A DNA stretch of 64,000 nt from Ailurus styani (GCA_002007465.1 LNAC01000031.1:5963009-6027008), one strand, 5' to 3'. Counted from the first letter of the stretch, positions 46,981-58,569 are shown. Numbers and translations: made by a program. Notes: generated from the sequence alone by a model not told the origin.

Positions 46981-47468
46981 AAATGTGATGTAATTCTTGT
47001 TTTCCTCTGTAACTAAATTCTCACACTACCCTCCCCCCACTTCTTCAAATCCCCGCTGTCCCTCATACAGATTCTTTCCAGATTTTCTCTTTGTATTTGG
47101 TTTTATGCAATTTTCATATGATAGAGGTAGTTATTGTTTTTGATATTTATCCTGCTTGGAGTTCTCTGTACTACTTAGATTTGTGATTTTGTGTCTGTCA
47201 TTTACTTTGGGAAATTCTCAGCCATTATTACTTGACATAGTTCCTCTGTTCCTTTCTCTTTCTTCTCCTTCTGGTATTCACATTTTATATATGTTAAACC
47301 TATTAAAATTGTCCCACAATTCTCAGATATTCTATTCCATTTTTCATACTTTTTTTCTCTTTACATATCTATTTTCAAAGTGTCTATTGACATGTCTTGA
47401 AACTGATTTTTTTTTTCCCTTGGCCATGTCCATTCTACTGATGGGTGCATCAAAGGCTTTCTTCATTT

Positions 47469-47678
47469 TTTTTTTAAGATTTTATTTATTTACTTGAAAG
47501 AAAGCATGAGAGAGAGCAGAGAGCACAAATGGTGGGGGTGGGGAGTGGGGGGCAGAGGTAGAAAGAGAAGCAGACTCCTTGCTGAGCAGAGTCCTATGCG
47601 GGGCTTGATCCCAGGACCCTGAGATCATGACCTGAGCTGAAAGCAGATGCTTAACCAACAGAGCTACCCAGGTGCCCC
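47469..47678 (-). mobile_element. CAN-SINE, older, antisense
   Basis: Older subfamily (GGGGGTGGGGAGTGGGGGGCAG middle, GAGCTACCCAGGTGCCCCC end) inside old L1; target repeat about CTTCATTTTT / CCTCATTTTT. Confidence 0.92.
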
Positions 47679-48728
47679 CATTCCTCATTTTTGTTATGTG
47701 TTTTTGACTTAGTATTTTCTTTTGACTTTCTTTCTTAGAGTTTCCATCTGTCTGCTTACATACTTTCTTATTCTTGTATATTGTCCATTTTTCCCAATAA
47801 ATTCTTTAAGATGTTAATCATAGTTGTTTTAAGTTGCAAGTCTGATAATTTCGAATTTCTGCCATATCTGAGTCTGTTTCGGATGCTTGATTTATCTCTT
47901 CAGACCATTTTGTTTTACCTTTTAGTATGCTTGGTAATTTTTTGCTGAAAGCTAGATATAATGTATTGGGGAAAAGGAACTTCAGAGGATGGGCGGTTTC
48001 AGGTCTTTTGTTTATCTGGCAAGGAGTTAGGCTTTGTTTACTATTTTCTATACCTCTGGGGTCCAAAGCTAAAATCTCTGGTTAGTTTTGTCTTCTTTAT
48101 TTTGAGTCTTTGAGTTTTCCTAGAGACCTTAAATTGGGTGTGAGTCCTACAGTTCTTCTGTACTTCCCTGTTATTTTGTAGGAACCCTACTGATGCAGTG
48201 GTAATGTGGGGAGGTGTGGGAGGAAATGTTCTATACTCCTGTCATTAGGTCTTATTCCTTTAGTGAGCCCAAACTGGGCATTTCCCTTTCCTCGTGTCAG
48301 TTAAGCTCAGGTAAAATAGTTTCTTTTATGGGCAGGCCTTATTAAGGAGAACAGAAGGGTCAAGAATATTTCAAAATGGTTACTTTTCTCCTTCCACTGC
48401 TGGAAGCGGGAAAGGATTTTTCTCTTCACAGTGAGAACCTAGTGCGACTCATGGAAATAAAATTGGGAAATGTTTGGGAGATATGTCTTTAAGGCTGCAC
48501 CTCCTATTAATTTTTAATTTTTAAGCTAGTCCATACTGAGCCTGAGCAGTTAATCACTTAAAGTGTAAGGTGTTCCTTCCACAGTACTGCCTTCAACCTA
48601 TGACTTCTGCACCTGGGCTCTTGCTTTTTCTAAACCCTGATTCTCTATATCTGCCTGTCTGTTTTTTCAGTTTTCAGGACAGTAGTTTGCTCTTTACCTC
48701 ATTTCTTTGATAGATATAAGAGAGTTGA

Positions 48729-48916
48729 TGGGCGCCTGGGTGGCTCAGTGGATTAAGCCTCTGCCTTCAGCTCAGGTCATGATCTCAGGGTCCTGGGATC
48801 GAGTCCCATATCGGGCTCTCTGCTCAGCAGGGAGCCTGCTTCTCTCTCTCTGCCTGCCTCTCTGCCTACTTGTGATCTCTCTCTGTCAAATAAATAAATA
48901 AAATCTTAAAAAGAAA
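48729..48916 (+). mobile_element. CAN-SINE, sense
   Basis: Full copy with TGGATTAAGCCTC in the head; short target repeat AAGAGTTG on both sides (48720-48727, 48917-48924). Confidence 0.94.
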
Positions 48917-49179
48917 AGAGTTGTTAATTTTTAGTTTGTTCAGATTTTTTCCTTTTTGTGAGGACAGTAGTGACCGCTTCCAAGTTCTTCATATGTTGGA
49001 CAAGAAACCAGAAGTTTATGTTTCTTATTAGAATGAAGATTTTACTTTAAAGCATGCGTAGTCTCTTAAACCTCGTATGAACTTCCCTAGAAACAGTGTC
49101 TCCAGTGAATATTTGAATACAGATGACATTTGGACAGAGATTTTTTTTTTTTATCTCCTTTTGAAATTATTGTTTGTTG

Positions 49180-49375
49180 GGTGCCTGGTTGGCTCAGTGG
49201 ATTAAAGCCTCTGCCTTCAGCTCAGGTCATGATCTCAGGGTCCTGGGATCGAGGCCCACATCAGGCTCCCTGCTCAGCGGGGAGCCTGCTTCCTCCTCTC
49301 TCTCTGCCTGCCTCTCTGCCTACTTGTGATCTGATCTCTCTCTCTGTGTCAAATAAATAAATAAAATCTTTAAAA
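49180..49375 (+). mobile_element. CAN-SINE, sense
   Basis: Full copy, head GGTGCCTGGTTGGCTCAGTGG; perfect 16-bp target repeats AAATTATTGTTTGTTG at 49164-49179 and 49376-49391. Confidence 0.96.
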
Positions 49376-49391
49376 AAATTATTGTTTGTTG

Positions 49392-50935
49392 ATTTTTTAA
49401 ATGCAGAGTACAATCCTATGTAAGCAGGAGGGCAATGAATCCTTGATGCTTTCTTTCTAAACCTTGATTCAGCAATTAGAAAAGGTTTTTTTAATCTTTT
49501 TTAAAAGATTTAAAGATTTTTTTTTAAAAACCCAAACATTTTTCTCCCTCAAAACATGTAGACAGGATGCACAGTGAGGAGAATTTGTGTACTATTTATA
49601 ACTCTCTTCAATGTACCAGATACTCTTCTGAGTGGCTACAAGGAAGAGTAGAGGTAGGATACCCAAATTATAATGCTCTAAAGGCTAGTCAGGTAACAGA
49701 AAGGTGAATGATATGAAATTCACACATTACATGATGCTATTCAGTTACGTCCAGTGGAGCATAGAGGTAGGTCACTTAATCTTATCTTGGTAGGGTTAAG
49801 ATGAGGCATGAAAAGTTGCCTGAAACAGTTGACATGTGATGAGGGCTAAGGAGAACATTTGAGGCAGCAGAATTGCCTGAGACGGAGGGTTTAGTCTATG
49901 CTTGTTTTTCTTCTACAGTTAGCAATTAGAGAGCAAGGCAAATTGGGCAAGTTACATAGTGTTTCTTCAACTCCTGATCTATGGTTTTATTGTTTGGTTT
50001 GATATTTTTGCAAAGACATTTGTCCTATAATGTATTTTGAAACCAAATGTAAGCAGTTTTTAAATCATTTTCTATTATCATGTAGTATGAAAATTGATAA
50101 TTAACTGTAATATTTCATATTGACTTAAGGTATGAACTGCAAAAATAGTTTAATTTTTTAATTCTCAAATTATATCTCTAAAGTATTTTGCGTAGTGGTA
50201 AAATTAACTTGGGTTTGAATTAAGTTCGATTGGTCTTACTGCTTTAAACATAAGGATATTTTACGATTTCATAGGTAATAGGAAATTTTCAGAAATGATA
50301 AGCCACTCATTTTAGCTAATCTCATTTAGTTAGGTCATTTTTCTTCAAGTAGCAAGCCATTATGTAACTTTATACATATTTTTGTCTGATCCTACGTGTA
50401 TTTAGTGTATTTTCTCAGGTTTACAGCACCACTACTATCTGGTGAAGGTATAATGAACATAATTTTAACTACTACATTAAGATATAGGAATACTATTTGA
50501 TTAATAACTATTAGATTATTGCCTCATTCTAATGTAGTGTTTTAGCATTTGAAATGATCATTACTAGCCAAGGTAAAGCTATTCTAGCATGCATCCAATA
50601 CACTCTTTCTACAATGAATGAATACATATACATAGAAGAAAGAATTTGGGGCTCCTTAATGAAAGTAGGATAGAGAATCTATTCTAAATTACAGAATACA
50701 ACACCCAAAGCAATTGACATCTTAATTTTCTAAAAATAATCATCTGATTGTTTCATAAAATTTGATTTTTAATTATGTTGCTGCTAAAATTATTCTCTGA
50801 GATATTGTGCATAGATGATTGAAAACCTTTTTGGAGAGAGCAACACTTCTTAAAATGACCATTAAAATCTGTTACATCATTGCTTTCACTCGATATCTCT
50901 TGCCTCAGTCTCTCTGCCTGCCTTCACAGAAATAG
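49392..50935. other. AT-rich intron, nothing identified
   Basis: No repeat or gene that I can name. No frame of interest. Confidence 0.55.
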
Positions 50936-50939
50936 TGCA

Positions 50940-51485
50940 TTAGCTTTCTAGTTTTGCTATAACAAATTACTATAATTTCAGTGGCTTAAAGCCACACAAA
51001 TATATTATCTCACAGTTCTGCAGGTCAGAAGTCCAGTATGTTTGCCACCAGACTGAAATCAAGGTATGCACAGGCTATGTTCCTTTTTGGAGACTGTAGG
51101 AGAGAATCCATTTGTTTCTTATTTGAGTTGGCAGAATTCAGTTCCTTGTAAATACAGGACTGAGGAATTGTTTTCTAACTGGCTGTTAAAGGGTTAGCCC
51201 ACCTTTTAGAGGCTCATTGTCTCCTTCCTCCATCTTCAAAACCAGGGATGACCATTCAAGGTCATTTCACTTTGCATCACTTTGTTCTTCTGTGATCTTC
51301 CAGTTTTAAAAAATTAAAGGATTAGATTGGGCCAATTTGAGTAATCCAGGATAATCTCCCCATCTCTGGTCCTTAACCTTAATCATATCTGCATAATTCC
51401 TTTTACCATGTAACATAACATATGAATAGGTTTCGGGAGTCAGAATGTGGACATATTTGGGGAACTATGTTTCTGCCTGCTATAA
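50940..51485 (-). mobile_element. MaLR (MLT1-like) LTR, antisense
   Basis: Plus strand reads LTR complement: 'AGTTTTGCTATAACAAATTACTATAATTTCAGTGGCTTAAAG', 'TATTATCTCACAGTTCTGCAGGTCAGAAGTCC', 'GCAGAATTCAGTTCCTTG', 'GGATAATCTCCCCATCTC', 'CCATGTAACATAACATATGAATAGG' and 'TATTTGGGGAACTATGTTTCTGCCTGC'. Same broad class as the sense LTR at 11745-12325. No retroviral genes. Confidence 0.68.
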
Positions 51486-51834
51486 ACAATAATACTAACT
51501 GGTGCCTAACTTTGCTGGATTAATTTTCCTTTTTTGTGTAAAATACCTCTGACTTTTTCCTCCTTGATTCAGTAAATACAAAAGAGGTGTTAGGATTCAG
51601 TCAAGATTGTACTTACTGTATCAGGTATGGAAATCATAGGGGAAAACAGATTCTAGAAACACTGAAAAAAGAAAATATGGTTTCAGAGTACTGCTTTGAA
51701 AAAACAGGAGGTCCATGTATATTTTTGCAAGTGTATATTAACTGGCCCAATTTTTAGTATTAAGGTTCATAATTATTAACATAGCAGCAGGAGGTAAGCC
51801 AGACTCTCCTACTTTAGTATTAAAACATTTCAGT

Positions 51835-52135
51835 TATAAAATAAATAAGTACTAGGGATATAATGTACAACATGATGACCACAATTAATTAACACTGCTG
51901 TAGGATACAGAGAAAAGTTTGGAAAATAATAAATCCTGAGAATTCCCAACACAAAGATAAGTTTCTTTACTTTTTTTCCTTTTCTGTTTTCTTTCTGTTT
52001 TATCTATGTAAGATGGTTGTTAGCTGAATCTGTTGTAATCGTCTAACAATATATGCAAACGAAGCCATCATGCTATAATTCCTGAAAATTATACAGGGAT
52101 GTATGTTGATTATTTTTCAATAAAATGGAGGGGCA
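51835..52135 (+). mobile_element. LINE-1 3' UTR end (old), just upstream of an exon
   Basis: 'ATAAATAAGTACTAGGGATATAATGTACAACATGATGACC', 'ATAATAAATCCTGAGAATTCCC' and 'GATTATTTTTCAATAAAATGG' follow the usual L1 3' UTR order. It ends about 90 bp before the splice acceptor of the 66-nt ARB2A exon. Confidence 0.72.
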
Positions 52136-52227
52136 CTCAAAGATAGAGCAATAACATAATAATTTATTGTGAATTTTGATAATGGATGCCGTTATATCTT
52201 TATGTGTAATTTTTTTTTCCTACCTAG

Positions 52228-52293
52228 ATTATCACGAAGTACGTATATGAGCTCTTGGAAAAGGACTGTAACTTGAAAAAAATCTCAATTCCA
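52228..52293 (+). CDS. ARB2A: ARB2A (FAM172A) internal coding exon, 66 nt
   Basis: Short internal exon of 22 codons continuing directly from 575-675: it begins IITKYVYELLEKDCNLKK and ends in ISIP. The acceptor is a pyrimidine tract plus TACCTAG; the donor GTAAGT is a perfect consensus. Both ends are phase 0, so skipping would remove 22 residues without shifting frame. The peptide lies in the segment leading into the Arb2 domain and contains an amphipathic KYVYELLEKD helix-like stretch. It is too short and lacks an ATG, so simple ORF scanning does not find it; identification rests on the protein match and on the in-frame splice to both neighbouring exons. Confidence 0.95.
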
Positions 52294-53229
52294 GTAAGTT
52301 CAGTTTTTAAAAATGATTAAACTTCCAAATGAAATAGTTTTCAATTCAGAAGAAACTGTTCATATGAGTTTAACTGTGGTAAGTTTAAACATTAAGGTCC
52401 TAATATGTTGATACTGAAAATGCTAATATTTAATGCCTGGCAGTATATGTCATTTCATCATGCACAATAATTCTTTAATGTTCTTCAGTGTAGAGAAAAT
52501 AATACTGATAACCAGTTTTTTTGGAAAATGATGATTTCTGTAAAGGGACTACCCCCTCTGCCTCTTCTCATTTAATTGGTATAACTTATTTTTACTTATT
52601 TTTTGAAGTAAACCAGTGTACTTGATGTCACACTAAACATTCATTGTCTCTTTATTATTTCCTGATTTTTATAATTATATATTTTATTTCCACGTTATTT
52701 CCTGTACACATTTCCAAATTCATTCCTCATGCTTCCTGTTTTATAACATTGCTCCTTCCCTTTCTTGCAGAACATTCTACTCAAATTTTGTACATTTTCC
52801 CATTTCAGAGAGAAAAAGTTTGAGATTTATTCTCAGTCTTAAATTTACCCAAAAAAAAATTTTAATGAAAGTGATACAATCAAAAAAATGAAGAAATAGT
52901 AATCTTATATATGAAACAGTGGTGGTATTAGATTAGATGATCCTTGCTGTTCCTGATAACTCGTTTGAGTGTATGATATATAAAAATCTGGAAGGTTTAA
53001 TGAAAGTAATTAATTTAAGGCACAAAACTTTGCATATAAATACTTTGTATACATGAAATTTTGCATGAGATTTTTAAATTCCTTGGATAATGTTATTCTA
53101 CTATGAATTGGAGGGTTCGAGGATTTTTTAATAATATTTATCCTCACAAATTAATTCCAAAGTTCAGTATTTAAAAAGAAAATCTATTTTATGTTTAATT
53201 TTATATAAATAAGCTCAACTGCTAGGTCA

Positions 53230-53345
53230 CATTGTTAATCATTTGTTTATTTATTTAACAAATATTTGCTTAAGAGTCTTTTAGGTGCCAGGCACTGTTT
53301 CAAGTGCTTGTGATGTACTAGTGAATAAAATATTATTCTGTGCAA
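53230..53345 (-). mobile_element. L2-type fragment, antisense
   Basis: Plus strand 'TTATTTAACAAATATTTGCTTAAGAGTC', 'AGGTGCCAGGCACTGTTTCAAGTGCTTG', 'TAGTGAATAAAA': the common L2 3' complement. Confidence 0.65.
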
Positions 53346-54089
53346 TAACTAGGCTAACCCTCATTTATTTGGAAACTTTTCTTCCTTTTTGTTCAGTCTT
53401 CCTTTCTTGTTAATTTTATTTCTTTCAGAGTTTCTGAAGAATAATATTTAAGGAGATTTAGCTTGATTTATTACAACACAATTAAGACTGAACCATTTAA
53501 CTCTTTAATACTTGTAGTTACATGGAACTTTTAAACTCACTTTGATCCCTTAGATTTCCAGAAGAAATCAGAAGACAATTGGCTGTATAGATTATGTTAT
53601 ATGATTAAGTTTCACTAATTTTCTGTATAGAAAGCTTGAGATTAGAGTTAGGAGGACTTTGTTTTATAGATCTGATTACTTTCCTCTAGTTTAAATTTGG
53701 ACTGTAAGCTAATAAGCATAGAGAAAGCTTTACATTATATGAGACCAATAGTAAGTGTTATGTCCATTTATGGTTAGTAAACATTTCCTGATTTTATAAA
53801 CTGAAAAGAAACCAAAATTTGTTTTGCTTGTTTTAGGAAATTAATGTCTCTCCTTAAATTATCATCATATATTTTATATCATCATGAAATTTTTCTTCTA
53901 TAACTATTCATTTTCTCCTGAGTTCTCTTAAAGAATCCCAAAGCTAGCAGTGAAGGAGGTTTTTTGTTTTGTTTTGTTTTGTATCACAGTTGTTCTTTTT
54001 ATTATAGAAATACCTCTAAACTTTTTTTTTTCCTGATGGTGAACTAAGTTTTAGTTTTATGGTTGAACTATTAATAAGGAAAGAAAGAC

Positions 54090-54170
54090 TTCTTTCCTTT
54101 CCTTTCCTTTCCTTTCCTTTCCTTTCCTTTCCTGTCCTGTCCTGTCCTGTCCCTTTTCCTTTCATTCCTT
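54090..54170. repeat. (TTTCC)n-(TGTCC)n pentanucleotide repeat
   Basis: About nine TTTCC units passing into four TGTCC units, a point-mutated daughter block. A small (GTTTT)n lies upstream near 53960-53985. Confidence 0.95.
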
Positions 54171-55764
54171 TTTGTAAATAACCGCACCCTGTAGAAACCT
54201 ATGATTTGATGGTAAAGATCATGATCATGTCCCATGTTTACTCCCTACCTTACATATATTCTCATGTATAAGTTATTCTCAACTGTAATATCTTATACTT
54301 GCATAGAACTTCAGAGTACTTAAATTAACTTAATAACTTGATTATAAATTTTCATTCTTTTTATTCAGCCATGTTTAAATGATCATCACAATTAGTGAGG
54401 TTCGTGAGTATCCTAAAGTGGATTGTTAACTGCTAAAAATTGTTCTTACTGATCAGTTGGTCTTTGAAGTTGATTGGTTAATAAAGTTAGATGGTGCACT
54501 AGAATGACTTTTATTTGCATTCCTTAATGAAAGCTCAGTTTAATGAATTAGCACTCTTGGAAGACAATGGCCTTGGAACAGCCATTTTCAAACTTAATTA
54601 AACTAATGCTGAAAATTATTTTTTATTCATATAGATATTTTAGTATTTAAGCTTAATACTAACTTTTTACAAAGTGAGTTAAAGATACCAACTTCGGAGT
54701 TCTGTGTTAAATTGAGATGAATATAAGCCAATGACCATCCTAAATACTGCTCTTACTCCTTAATCATTAGTACCACTATATTTTTCATTTTTATTGTTTT
54801 TTTCTTGAAAAGTCTGAAGTTTTCAAGCTTTTAAAGTCAATTCTTCTGCATGTTCAAGTAAAACTTCTATTCATTTATTCATGGCTACCTTAATTTGCAG
54901 CTCTTAAATATTTTTGAACATTTTAATATAAAAAACACATTTTCATCTTCTGAAAATAAGCGCTCTTCCAGCTTTAAAGTGATTACTGTGGAATTTAAAG
55001 TGCCAACATTCCACTGCTTAAAAAATTGACTCAGTTCCTTGGTAACAGGGGACTTAGTCAAATAGAGAAAAGAAATAGTGAACAGCACCTACTGGAAAGT
55101 CTATAGCTATAGGGTTTTTTTTTATTAAGATAAACAGATGTCCATTTCCATAGCCATTCCAGGATCCATTAAGGCCTCAATGATTTGAAGAGGTACTTTT
55201 ATTTGTGCACATTTAGATGTACTCTTTGGTAAATGAATGACTGAAAACCTTTGTGGCCTCTTTTTTATTATACATTGACAGCTTTGCTTTTTAATTTTTT
55301 CTTATGTTCTTATCACTTTTCTCTTTTTAAAAGCCACTTTAACTGAGTGATTCCTCTGTTTTCATATAACATTCATAGGTGAAAGGGAATTTTTCTTCTC
55401 AGATTTGGTTTTCCCCATCTCTCATCTACTTCTTTTCCTTTGAGTTCAGTCATACCTGCTGTCATCATCATAATTTCCTTACTCTGGACATCACATGCAA
55501 AAGAAGCTAATGTGACAGTTTCTCACTTCATACTTCTATTACTGCATACTTAATTGCTACTAATATCAGTTATGCTGTTTTTTAGCATTGTGTAGCTCTT
55601 TTAAAATTCTTTGTAGTCATGTATTAGTTTAATCTTCAATATATGCTTTCTGAACCAGGCAAGTATTGTAACAAGTTAATAGGATGCATTATTTAGTTAA
55701 ATGCCTTTTATTTAAAGGAGGTCACTGGTGATGCTAGATAACATTCCTTATTCCAAAAGTTTAT

Positions 55765-56045
55765 TCATCCTTTATTTACTAAGTGCCTACAACGTGCCGG
55801 CCTTTTTTTAAAACATTGGGAATGTAGCTGGCTACAAACAGAAAAGGCCATGCCCTCCTGGACTTGCATTCTGGTGGTGGGAGGAGATGGTTAATAAACA
55901 GTTACATAAAGAGATGTATAAAGTAAAACATACATTAGATTGTGGTATGTGCTTTGAAGGAAAATAAAACAGAGAAAGGGGCTAGGGAATTCTTGAGACG
56001 TTTAAGTGGGGTAGTCAGGGAAGGCTTCCCTGACGAGGGGATATT
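55765..56045 (-). mobile_element. L2 (LINE2) 3' fragment, antisense
   Basis: Plus strand 'CATCCTTTATTTACTAAGTGCCTACAACGTGCC', 'AAAGGCCATGCCCTCCTGGACTTGCATTCTGG', 'GGTAGTCAGGGAAGGCTTCCCTGACGAGG': L2 3' complement, the best-preserved L2 piece in the window. Confidence 0.75.
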
Positions 56046-56884
56046 TTTTTTAAGCCCTGTGACTATGCTCTTCTTGATGAAATAATTGCCCTTTGTGCTA
56101 TTTAAACAAATGGCCACCAATCTATTTGTTTTAGAATTAGAGAAATTTTCATTTTTTTTCTCTCCCCAGGAATAGTGACTGGGAAAATGAAGAATCCAGG
56201 ACTTTTTTTTTTTTTTGGTATCTTGAGTTTTTGCCTACTTTTTAGTTTCATAATTTTATGAATGTATACTATTGAAGAAGTGAGGAGCTATTTCATTACA
56301 AAGTATATGGACTGACCTTCTCTGTTTGAGTCTGTCTGTATGTTACCAGCCATCATGACTTTAGCTTCTGGCTCTGTTATGGCTACACAAAAGCTTCCAT
56401 TCCTAGTCACTGACTGCTGCTGATGTGGAATACCATTCAGTGCAGGCCATCAATCATGTAGACAGGTTGGGAAGTTATCTCTTTGTAAGTCTTTTGAGTC
56501 TTTCAAATCTAAAACATACATCATCTGGTTTAAACCTAAACATTAAGTACAATCAAAATGTATAAAATATTCATTCCATCAATAAGTACTATATAAAATA
56601 CATAAAAATACTCATCCTATAAATATTTAGTATATAAAATAAAGTTATAGGGATACAGAGTATTCCTTCATAAAATAATTGTTATATGAGCCTGTGTTCA
56701 CATTCTGAAGAAATTTCAAAGACCATTTACATAGAATAGTAGGTGGTTGAGTTTTTAAATAGTTCCCTCTCCCACCTTTTTAAAACTTAGTACTATTCCG
56801 AGCTAATACGTGGTTTTCCAACAGGTGTATTCTCCAGTTGGGTTTTTCTCTTTTCTATTATAGATGCAATATACTTCTGTTATA

Positions 56885-57090
56885 GAATTAGAGACTCATT
56901 AGCTGTGTGATCTTTGACAAGTTATTTAAACTCCCTAGGCCTCAATTTCTTCATCTATAAATGATAATAATAATACCACTTTAATGAGATTGTGATTGAG
57001 ATAATGTTTTTAAGACATTTAGCATAGTATCTACACCGTAGGAAGCACTCAAAAAAATCAGTTATTCTTATTTGTATTATGATACTAAAC
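56885..57090 (+). mobile_element. MIR, sense
   Basis: 'TTAGCTGTGTGATCTTTGACAAGTTATTTAAACTCCCTAGGCCTCAATTTCTTCATCTATAAATG' carries the MIR core, followed by 'GACATTTAGCATAGTATCTACACCGTAGGAAGCACTC'. It lies about 250 bp before the 192-nt exon. Confidence 0.85.
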
Positions 57091-57340
57091 ATGCACCAAT
57101 AATATAGGGAGATATATTTCTAGTATTCCTTTGCCATATTACTATCATGTCTTTTATGCTAATCCATCTCATATGTAGTTGTTAATGTCTAAAGAATATT
57201 TCAAATTTTTAAAGCTTTTTTACTTCTATAACTCTCTAATAGCCATTCTATAATTTATGATAACCATTGGTTGTTTTCTCATTTATGTCTGTGCCTGATC
57301 AGAAAACATGTATTTATTATTTAATTTTTTTTAATTACAG

Positions 57341-57532
57341 GTAGATGCCACTGAGAGTGAACCAAAGAGTTTTATCTTTATGAGTGAGGATGCTTTGACA
57401 AATCCACAGAAACTGATGGTTTTAATTCATGGTAGTGGTGTTGTCAGGGCAGGTCAGTGGGCTAGAAGGCTTATTATAAATGAAGATCTGGACAGTGGCA
57501 CACAGATACCTTTTATTAAGAGAGCTATGGAT
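57341..57532 (+). CDS. ARB2A: ARB2A (FAM172A) internal coding exon, 192 nt
   Basis: Internal exon of 64 codons, phase 0 at both ends, following a TTTTTTTTAATTACAG acceptor and ending GCTATGGAT|GTAAGT. It begins [20 protein letters not shown] and carries the start of the Arb2 alpha/beta-hydrolase-like core: a hydrophobic beta strand followed by HGSG ([11 protein letters not shown]), the position where hydrolases of this fold place an oxyanion-hole loop. A conserved [18 protein letters not shown] stretch follows. The nucleophile-elbow region of the family lies in later exons, outside the window. The last two codons read Met-Asp, where I recall Val-Ala in human; this may be a real substitution or my memory. 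An ATG at 57380 opens a 63-codon frame that reads through the donor, but it is the exon frame, not a separate gene. Confidence 0.96.
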
Positions 57533-58569
57533 GTAAGTGCAATTTCTTTTATATTTTTTGGCATTTTATAGCTCTGTTTTATTATGCATTATAAATTATT
57601 TTATCCTGTCTCTTCAGAAGTACATTCTAAACATAATTTTGTCTTTAAATTGTTTTTTATTTGTAATGAAAGATTATTCTTCATTATTTTACAGTTAGAA
57701 TGAAAAACTAAGTGGTATTTTATTTAGATAATGTCTTTGAAATGAATATTTTTTATTCTAAATTTGTTATTATTTGAAATATCACTTAAATTATCAAACA
57801 CTGATCAATATTATTTAAAATACTTATAAAAATATCAAGATTGCTTTTGTAAACCTTTGCATACCTAATTTAGTTAAGTTAGAAACTGAAGGATATCTAC
57901 CTGAAATTAATTTCTTAGTCTTTAAAAGAAGAGTTTTAAAAGAGTTAGAATAACTCACTGTTTGTCATTTCTTTAAAAACTCTAGAACTCAGAAATAAAA
58001 TGCTTTAACCATTAGATAAAGACCTGTAAAATGGTAAATTGAAATATTTACTGAATTGCTTTATTTTTACTTGAATTCTACCTTTCTAGAAACTGTTATT
58101 TTTAAATTGTATTCAAGGTTTTCTTTCCTGTAATAGTGAAATTGGGTTTTTTGTTTTTGTTCTTGTTTTTTTTTTGACCTAGCATTGTTAGGCTACTTTT
58201 TTTTTTTTTTTTGGACTGTCTCATTCTTAGGTTCTGCAGCGAACAGCCAAATTTTGCAAAGTATAGGTTTCTTTCAAATATGAATAGAGAGTTTCTGCAG
58301 AAAAAAAGTGTTGTAAAAAAGATTTCATATAAGAACTTAAAGTTATTTAGGAATGTATATGTACGTGTATGCTTTATAAGAGCTACATTATTACTTTTTT
58401 CTAATTACAGTGGGAGAGGAATTGCTTGATACATTGATGATTTCAAAGGTCAAAGATAAGTTCCCTGCTCTTTTACCTCTGAAATTATAAAATTAAGGCC
58501 CACCCTAGTTCTTAGAGAATATTTTTTAGATAATTTTTGAGGCCCTTAAAATGCTTCAAGTTGAATTTC

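Larger units (their letters stand above)
46360..48600 (-). mobile_element. Old LINE-1/HAL1-like region, antisense
   Basis: Plus strand: 'GAAGGATGATTTTACTAGATACAGAATTTTAG', 'CTGTGTACTACTTAGATTTGTG'-like text near 47165, 'GGGAAATTCTCAGCCATTATTACTTGACATAG', 'TATTTTTTGCTGAAAGCTAGATATAATGTATTGG'-like text near 47940. Same class as 34290-36420. The 113-codon frame 47156-47497 and the minus-strand frame 47818-48066 are remnants or shadows of it. Two SINEs and a younger L1 3' UTR piece are nested. Confidence 0.58.
676..52227 (+). other. ARB2A: ARB2A intron, complete, 51.6 kb
   Basis: Intron between exons 575-675 and 52228-52293, GT-AG, phase 0. It is filled with nested LINE-1, CAN-SINE, L2, MaLR/ERVL LTR and DNA-transposon remnants, listed separately. 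No open frame in it resembles a host gene on either strand: the longer frames (for example 7801-8217, 36063-36401, 38523-39152, 47156-47497) lie in, or antisense to, L1 sequence. Confidence 0.9.
52294..57340 (+). other. ARB2A: ARB2A intron, complete, 5.0 kb
   Basis: Intron between the 66-nt and 192-nt exons, GT-AG, phase 0. It is the least repeat-laden part of the window, with no CAN-SINE and no recognisable L1. It holds an L2 trace near 53.25 kb, a (TTTCC)n tract at 54.1 kb, an L2 piece at 55.77-56.05 kb and a MIR at 56.88-57.09 kb. The rest (53.35-54.08, 54.18-55.75, 56.06-56.87 kb) is AT-rich sequence I cannot assign. Confidence 0.88.

Noticed and set aside
47156..47497. 113-codon hydrophobic frame as a possible membrane protein
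   Set aside because: T-rich complement of old L1 sequence, ending in SINE tail complement; hydrophobicity comes from T-rich codons.
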